From CAYRGQ01 sp964444885 (GTDB taxonomy: Bacteria; Bacteroidota; Bacteroidia; Sphingobacteriales; Sphingobacteriaceae): 10,906 nucleotides of DNA. The number at the start of each line of letters is the position of its first letter. Positions within the stretch are counted from its first letter, which is position 1. Location: NCBI GenBank assembly GCA_964444885.1, contig CAYUIZ010000102.1, forward strand, positions 1 to 10,906. The letters are read 5' to 3'. The notes beneath the pieces are model-generated. The model was given only the letters and a program-made list of their open reading frames with translations, was not told where the DNA came from and ran no database searches. Positions 6,677 to 10,906 of this stretch are shown in pieces. Both the position numbers and the translations under genes were made by a program.

Positions 6677-7333
6677 CTAAATCTTATCCGTACCCCGGCT
6701 TTCTTTGTCCATGCGCTGTATCTCGGGCAATCTTTCCGCCGGGATCAGGTTTTGAAAATCCCAAAATGCCGAAACGCACACGATTTTCCATTCGCTGCCC
6801 ACGCGCTCCAATAGTCGGACTTCCTTGCTGTGGAAGAATAGGGCTCCGTCCCGGTCACTGTTAAACTGGTCCCAAGTAAGATACGCCACGTCATCCCCAT
6901 AAAATTTAAAGCGAATGTTTTTTCGTTCCACGGTAGTCGCCTGGTCGGCCTCGGGGATGGGGTTCTCGTGGATGTACAGGCCTACGGAGTTGTCGATGGC
7001 GTCCCAGCCCACGCTGGAATCAAACGTACCATCGCGGTTGCTCCACGCCTGAAAGGCATAGTCTTCCTGGATGTATGTGGCCTTCCAGCGGTCGTAATCG
7101 CGTGCAAAAAAGGCATTCGTTTCCTCCTCAATGGTGGCCATGATGGCGTCTTTCTTTTCCTGTAGGGCAACCTCATGATTCGCAGCGCTGGTGCAGGACA
7201 CCAACAGCGTAGCGGCGGCGAGGGCAAGGAAGAGTAAAGGAAGCGCAGCAACATGGCGGGTGAGTCGATTTTGGCCCTTGGGGCTAAATCGTGTGTGCCC
7301 AGTGGGGGGCTTTCTTTTGCGTTGATTTTTCAT
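6677..7333 (-). CDS. Putative lipoprotein with NTF2/SnoaL-like (DUF4440-type) fold
   Basis: A 218-residue protein with a basic N-terminus of about 28 residues, a hydrophobic stretch (28-46) and a lipobox LVSC with Cys47, so a lipoprotein processed by signal peptidase II. No acidic surface-export signal follows the Cys (TSAANHEV), so a periplasm-facing location is more likely than the cell surface. The mature part begins with a long helix (about 57-80, EETNAFFARDYDRWKATY) followed by strands ending in EWKIVCVSAFWDF (181-193). This is the pattern of an NTF2/SnoaL-like cone, as in DUF4440 proteins that are often called ketosteroid-isomerase-like. I see no recognisable catalytic set, so the function is unknown. 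The N-region is long for a lipoprotein, but there is no alternative start before the Cys. The gene is preceded by a candidate promoter 100 bases upstream and ends at a strong inverted repeat. Confidence 0.85.
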   Translation of the reverse strand: MKNQRKRKPPTGHTRFSPKGQNRLTRHVAALPLLFLALAAATLLVSCTSAANHEVALQEKKDAIMATIEEETNAFFARDYDRWKATYIQEDYAFQAWSNRDGTFDSSVGWDAIDNSVGLYIHENPIPEADQATTVERKNIRFKFYGDDVAYLTWDQFNSDRDGALFFHSKEVRLLERVGSEWKIVCVSAFWDFQNLIPAERLPEIQRMDKESRGTDKI

Positions 7334-7436
7334 AACGATGTTTGTTTATATCGGTGAAACATTCTATTTCCGTCCCAGCAGTAGCCTGCGTTACCATCGC
7401 GATTGCGGATGCAGCCACGATGCACAAATCGTTAGT

Positions 7437-7468
7437 TAAAGTTACCTATACTATGCGAAAAAAACAAA
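7437..7468 (-). promoter_or_regulatory. Candidate promoter for the lipoprotein gene
   Basis: On the minus strand, TTTG (7465-7468), a 20-base spacer and TAACTTTA (7437-7444) match the Bacteroidota promoter pattern with one mismatch in the last base of the -7 box. Transcription would begin near 7430, leaving a leader of roughly 97 bases before the ATG at 7333. A short hairpin, ACGAT/ATCGT with a 6-base loop (7417-7432), would lie at the very 5' end of that RNA. The mfd stop is only 47 bases upstream, and I see no clear terminator between, so readthrough from mfd is also possible. Confidence 0.35.
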
Positions 7469-7514
7469 TAAAATATTGGGGATTAGGGGCTTGCGCTGGA
7501 GGGCTACAGGCCGA

Positions 7515-10500
7515 TTACGCCATGCCTTGCAGCAGGTGGATGGCATGTTCCACGTCATGGACACGCTCAATGGCGATACGGAGGGAACCCTTTACTTCCT
7601 TGAGGTTGCACAGGGTCGGGTTTTGCTGTACGAATTGCAATACTTTCCCGAATGGGTCACTTTCAAAATAGGTCGGGTTCGTGGCAAAATATCCCCGCAA
7701 CACACGTTTCTTGTAGGAAATCTTCTCAAAACCGATGGCCTTGCCCAACCATTGCAGGCGCAGGGTCTGCAACAGGAGATCGACTTGTTCGGGTATCGGC
7801 CCGAAGCGGTCTTCGAGCGACTTGCGAAAGGCATCCAACTGTGCCTCGTCTTCGAGGTTCGCGATCTCGCTATACAGGTTGTAACGCTCGCCCACACTCG
7901 TTACGTACTCGTCGGGGATGAGCACTTCCAAATCCGTATCAATCTGCGTGAAGGACACGAAGCGCTGGGCCTGGTTTTCGGTAAACAGCCCCTTGAACTC
8001 GTCATCCTTGAGTTCCTGTATGGCTTCGTCCAGTATTTTGTGGTACATCTCGAAGCCGATTTCGGCAATGAACCCGCTTTGCTCGGCACCCAAGAGGTTG
8101 CCACTACCGCGGATATCCAAGTCGCGCATGGCCACATTAAATCCGCTGCCCAGATCGGAAAATTCCTCGATGGCGCTGAGGCGCTTGTAGGCTTCGTTCG
8201 TGAGGGTCGACATCGGGGGGCTTAGCAGGTAGCAGAATGCTTTTTTATTGGTACGACCCACGCGGCCGCGCATCTGGTGCAAGTCGCTCAGGCCAAACAT
8301 GTGGGCATGGTTGATGATAATGGTATTCGCGTTCGGAATATCCAGTCCCGCTTCGATAATCGTGGTGGCTACGAGCACGTCGTATTCATGGTTGATGAAT
8401 TTGAGCATCACGTCTTCCAGTGCATCGCCTTCCAGCTGTCCGTGCGCTACGCCGACGCGCGCATCGGGCACGAGCTTGTTGATCATGGCGCCCAGCTGGG
8501 GCAGGTCTGCCACCCGGTTATGAATGAAAAACACTTGGCCTTGGCGGTCCAGCTCATACGTCACGGCTTCTTGGATGAGCGTTTCGTTGAAAACATGCAG
8601 CTCCGTCTGCACCGGCTGCCGGTTTGGGGGCGGCGTACTGATGATGCTCAGGTCGCGCGCGCCCATCAGCGAGAAATGCAGGGTGCGGGGTATGGGCGTG
8701 GCTGTTAAGGTCAGGGAATCGACGTTTGCACGCAGTTTTTTAAGTTTCTCCTTGACACTGACACCGAATTTCTGCTCCTCGTCAACAATCATCAGGCCCA
8801 GGTCTTTAAACTTGACATCCTTGCTGACCAGCCGGTGGGTGCCGATGATGATGTCGAGGCTGCCGTCCGCCAGCTTGGCCAGGGTTTCCTTGATTTGTTT
8901 TGTCGACTTGAACCGATTGATGTAGTCGACATTGCAGGGAAAGCCTTTCAGGCGTTCGGAAAACGTCCGGTAATGCTGCATGGCCAAAATGGTCGTCGGT
9001 ACGAGCACGGCCACCTGCTTGCTGTCGGCAACGGCTTTGAACGCAGCGCGGATAGCGATTTCGGTCTTGCCGAAGCCCACGTCGCCACATACCAGGCGGT
9101 CCATTGGGTGGGGCGATTCCATATCGCGTTTCACGTCAGCCGTAGCCTTCTCCTGATCGGGCGTGTCCTCGTAGATGAAAGACGCTTCCAGTTCGGTTTG
9201 CAGGTACGTATCCGGGCTAAACGCATTGCCCGTTTGGGCCTTTCGCTTAGCGTATAGTTTGATCAGGTCCCGGGCGATATCCTTGACCTTTTTTTTTGTC
9301 GTTTTTTTTAGCTTATCCCAGGCATCGGTACCCAGCTTGTTCATTTTGGGCACCATACCCTCTTTGCCGGAGTACTTGGAGATCCGGTTGAGCGAGTTGA
9401 TGTTGACGTAGAGCAGGTCGTTGTCGGCGTAGACGAGCCTGATCATTTCCTGCTCGCGGCCATTGACCTCCACTTTTTCGAGTCCGGCGTACTTGCCGAT
9501 GCCGTGGTCGATGTGCGTGATGAAGTCGCCGGGTTTCAGCTCCCGCAAATCCTTGAGCGTGATGGCTTGCGAACGCTCGTAGCCTTTCTTGCGGCGGTAT
9601 TTGTAGTAGCGGTCAAATATCTGGTGGTCCGTATAGCAGGCCAGGCCGATTTCTGTGTCGATAAACCCTTCGCGGAGCGACACGTGCACCGGCGTAAAGG
9701 CGACCGAGCTGTCGAGATCGGCAAAGATGGCATACAGCCGCTCGATCTGTTTGGTGAGGTCGCTGAATATGAGGTTTTCGATGCGGTTGCCCTCGTTTTC
9801 CTTGATGTTGTGAATCAGCAAGCCGAAATCCTTGTTGAAGGAAGGCTGGGGTTTCATCGCAAAGGTGACTACCGCGTCGGGCTGGTAGAGAAACTGCTTC
9901 CCGAATTCGATCACCGGAAAGCGTTGCAATAAAGCGGAAAGCTGGCTGGTGTCCGAAAAGTTAAACTTGGGGTCAATCCATTCCGGATTTTGGTGCTTGT
10001 CGGCTTCGCTGAGTGCCGTCCACAGCTCCGCGGCTTTTTGAGAGCCATTGGCCACAATGTCCATCGTGAATTGGACGTCCTTGATCCACAGTACGGAGTC
10101 CGCGGCGATGTACTCCAGCAAAGAAATATTGGATTCAGTGAGGAATTTCGCCTGTACGTTCGGCACAATGGTGACGGTATGTATCTTGCTTACCGAGAGC
10201 TGGCTTTCGGTATCGAAGGTGCGGATGCTTTCGATTTCCAAGCCAAAGAACTCGATGCGGTAGGGGAGGTCGTTTGAAAAGGAGAAGATATCCACAATGC
10301 CGCCCCGGATGGCATACTGGCCCGGCTCGTAGACAAAATCGACACGCTCAAAGGCGTATTCCTGTAAAAACTCGTTGATGAAATCAATATCCAGTTTGGA
10401 ATTTTGCGTGATGGCAAGGGTATTGTCGTGCAGGTCCTGCCGGTTAATGACTTTCTCGGCGAGCGCTTCGGGGTAGGTCACCACCAAGCTGTGCGTAGAT

Positions 10501-10844
10501 TTGTCCTGAGCGAGGGCACTGAGCGTTTCGGCCCGCTGTAATACGTGCGCGCTGTCGGTTTGCGTAAAATCAAAAGGCTTGCGGAACGACGAAGGGAAAA
10601 AGAGCACTTGCCTGTCCAAAAGGCCCTCCAGGTCGCTGAGGAAGTACACGGCGTCTTCGTGGTTGGGCAAAACGAACAGCATGGGCCTGTCGGCCTCCTG
10701 GCTCAGGGCGACCGCTACCATGGCATCGCCCGACCCGACGAGCCCTTTGGCATGCACACGGGGAGCAGGACTTTGCAACGCAGACACGAGCTTGCCTACT
10801 TGCTCACTTTGGCGAAAACGCGCGATAATGTCTTTTACGCTCAC
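7515..10844 (-). CDS. mfd: Transcription-repair coupling factor Mfd
   Basis: Mfd binds RNA polymerase stalled at DNA damage, pushes it off with a RecG-like translocase and recruits UvrA. The protein is 1109 residues, slightly shorter than E. coli Mfd (1148). The UvrB-like N-terminal region covers about 1-340; the RNA-polymerase-interacting domain about 430-500 (GDFITHIDHGIGKYAG, then MIRLVYADNDLLYVNI). The translocase follows: CGDVGFGKTE (586-595, Walker A), VDEEQKFGV (687-695, DEEQ box), TATPIPRT (714-721), ATTIIEAGLDIPN (826-838), QMRGRVGRTNKKAFCYL (857-873) and the TRG segment after it (RDLDIRGSGNLLG, 907-919). The TRCF C-terminal domain covers about 970-1075. The start is GTG at 10844; no in-frame ATG lies upstream, and a perfect -7 box sits 19 bases ahead. 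Residues 512-519 are encoded by two A-tracts (A8 and A9) that could be slippery. Confidence 0.98.
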   Translation of the reverse strand: MSVKDIIARFRQSEQVGKLVSALQSPAPRVHAKGLVGSGDAMVAVALSQEADRPMLFVLPNHEDAVYFLSDLEGLLDRQVLFFPSSFRKPFDFTQTDSAHVLQRAETLSALAQDKSTHSLVVTYPEALAEKVINRQDLHDNTLAITQNSKLDIDFINEFLQEYAFERVDFVYEPGQYAIRGGIVDIFSFSNDLPYRIEFFGLEIESIRTFDTESQLSVSKIHTVTIVPNVQAKFLTESNISLLEYIAADSVLWIKDVQFTMDIVANGSQKAAELWTALSEADKHQNPEWIDPKFNFSDTSQLSALLQRFPVIEFGKQFLYQPDAVVTFAMKPQPSFNKDFGLLIHNIKENEGNRIENLIFSDLTKQIERLYAIFADLDSSVAFTPVHVSLREGFIDTEIGLACYTDHQIFDRYYKYRRKKGYERSQAITLKDLRELKPGDFITHIDHGIGKYAGLEKVEVNGREQEMIRLVYADNDLLYVNINSLNRISKYSGKEGMVPKMNKLGTDAWDKLKKTTKKKVKDIARDLIKLYAKRKAQTGNAFSPDTYLQTELEASFIYEDTPDQEKATADVKRDMESPHPMDRLVCGDVGFGKTEIAIRAAFKAVADSKQVAVLVPTTILAMQHYRTFSERLKGFPCNVDYINRFKSTKQIKETLAKLADGSLDIIIGTHRLVSKDVKFKDLGLMIVDEEQKFGVSVKEKLKKLRANVDSLTLTATPIPRTLHFSLMGARDLSIISTPPPNRQPVQTELHVFNETLIQEAVTYELDRQGQVFFIHNRVADLPQLGAMINKLVPDARVGVAHGQLEGDALEDVMLKFINHEYDVLVATTIIEAGLDIPNANTIIINHAHMFGLSDLHQMRGRVGRTNKKAFCYLLSPPMSTLTNEAYKRLSAIEEFSDLGSGFNVAMRDLDIRGSGNLLGAEQSGFIAEIGFEMYHKILDEAIQELKDDEFKGLFTENQAQRFVSFTQIDTDLEVLIPDEYVTSVGERYNLYSEIANLEDEAQLDAFRKSLEDRFGPIPEQVDLLLQTLRLQWLGKAIGFEKISYKKRVLRGYFATNPTYFESDPFGKVLQFVQQNPTLCNLKEVKGSLRIAIERVHDVEHAIHLLQGMA

Positions 10845-10863
10845 TGTTCTTGATGATTCGGCG

Positions 10864-10871
10864 CAAAGATA
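10864..10871 (-). promoter_or_regulatory. Candidate -7 box of the mfd promoter
   Basis: The minus strand reads TATCTTTG, an exact match to TAnnTTTG, with 19 bases between the box and the GTG start at 10844, the same distance as at the S41 gene. A -33 TTTG is not evident in the 35 bases that remain before the window edge. The predicted leader is only about a dozen bases. Confidence 0.45.
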
Positions 10872-10906
10872 GCAAAAATGTCGGGCTGCTTTGAGGGCGT
10901 TACGGG

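Noticed and set aside
6444..6864. Plus-strand frames of 78 and 116 codons across the S41-lipoprotein gap
   Set aside because: They run through the hairpin cluster and into the antisense of the lipoprotein gene; residue composition looks random, so I treat the gap as non-coding.
7476..8225. Plus-strand open frame of 249 codons opposite the 3' part of mfd
   Set aside because: Antisense to conserved Mfd C-terminal sequence; the start lacks any promoter or family match.
1..10906. Phage-defence, CRISPR, mobile-element or biosynthetic system
   Set aside because: All seven genes belong to recognised families or folds; there are no repeat-spacer arrays, transposases, integrases or clusters of unknown genes.

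Overview
The window looks like ordinary chromosomal core sequence from a Bacteroidota bacterium, most likely of the Sphingobacteriia type. Three things point there: the order mutL, rhomboid protease, rhomboid protease, membrane-tethered endonuclease/exonuclease/phosphatase (EEP) protein, which from memory recurs in that phylum; the C-terminal ILDKISQSGYDSLT-like domain on the second rhomboid; and candidate promoters of the Bacteroidota type (TTTG, a spacer of about 20 bases, TAnnTTTG) with no clear Shine-Dalgarno sites. Base composition is moderately GC-rich by eye, high for the phylum. Genus cannot be fixed from the sequence alone.

Layout. Positions 43-4757 carry a plus-strand cluster: mutL (mismatch repair), two rhomboid intramembrane proteases, and an EEP-family hydrolase with three N-terminal membrane helices. 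The second rhomboid and the EEP gene overlap by 4 bases. The remaining genes are on the minus strand: an S41/CTP-type PDZ peptidase (6395-4761), a small NTF2/SnoaL-like lipoprotein (7333-6677) and mfd, the transcription-repair coupling factor (10844-7515). EEP and the S41 peptidase converge with only 3 bases between their stop codons.

Themes. mutL and mfd are DNA repair genes that happen to flank the region. The genes between them concern the envelope: two integral membrane proteases, a probably periplasmic phosphodiesterase-like enzyme, a periplasmic tail-specific protease and a lipoprotein. Non-coding stretches are short: 102 bp between the rhomboids (candidate dyad and promoter), 281 bp between the S41 gene and the lipoprotein (S41 promoter plus a GC-rich cluster of inverted repeats), and 181 bp between the lipoprotein and mfd (candidate promoter and leader).

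I see no tRNA, rRNA, CRISPR array, insertion sequence, phage gene or toxin-antitoxin pair, and no convincing unknown multi-gene system. The points most worth a second look are two adjacent A-tracts in mfd that could produce a truncated Mfd, the packed hairpins at 6530-6676, the altered nuclease motifs in MutL, and the coupled rhomboid/EEP pair.
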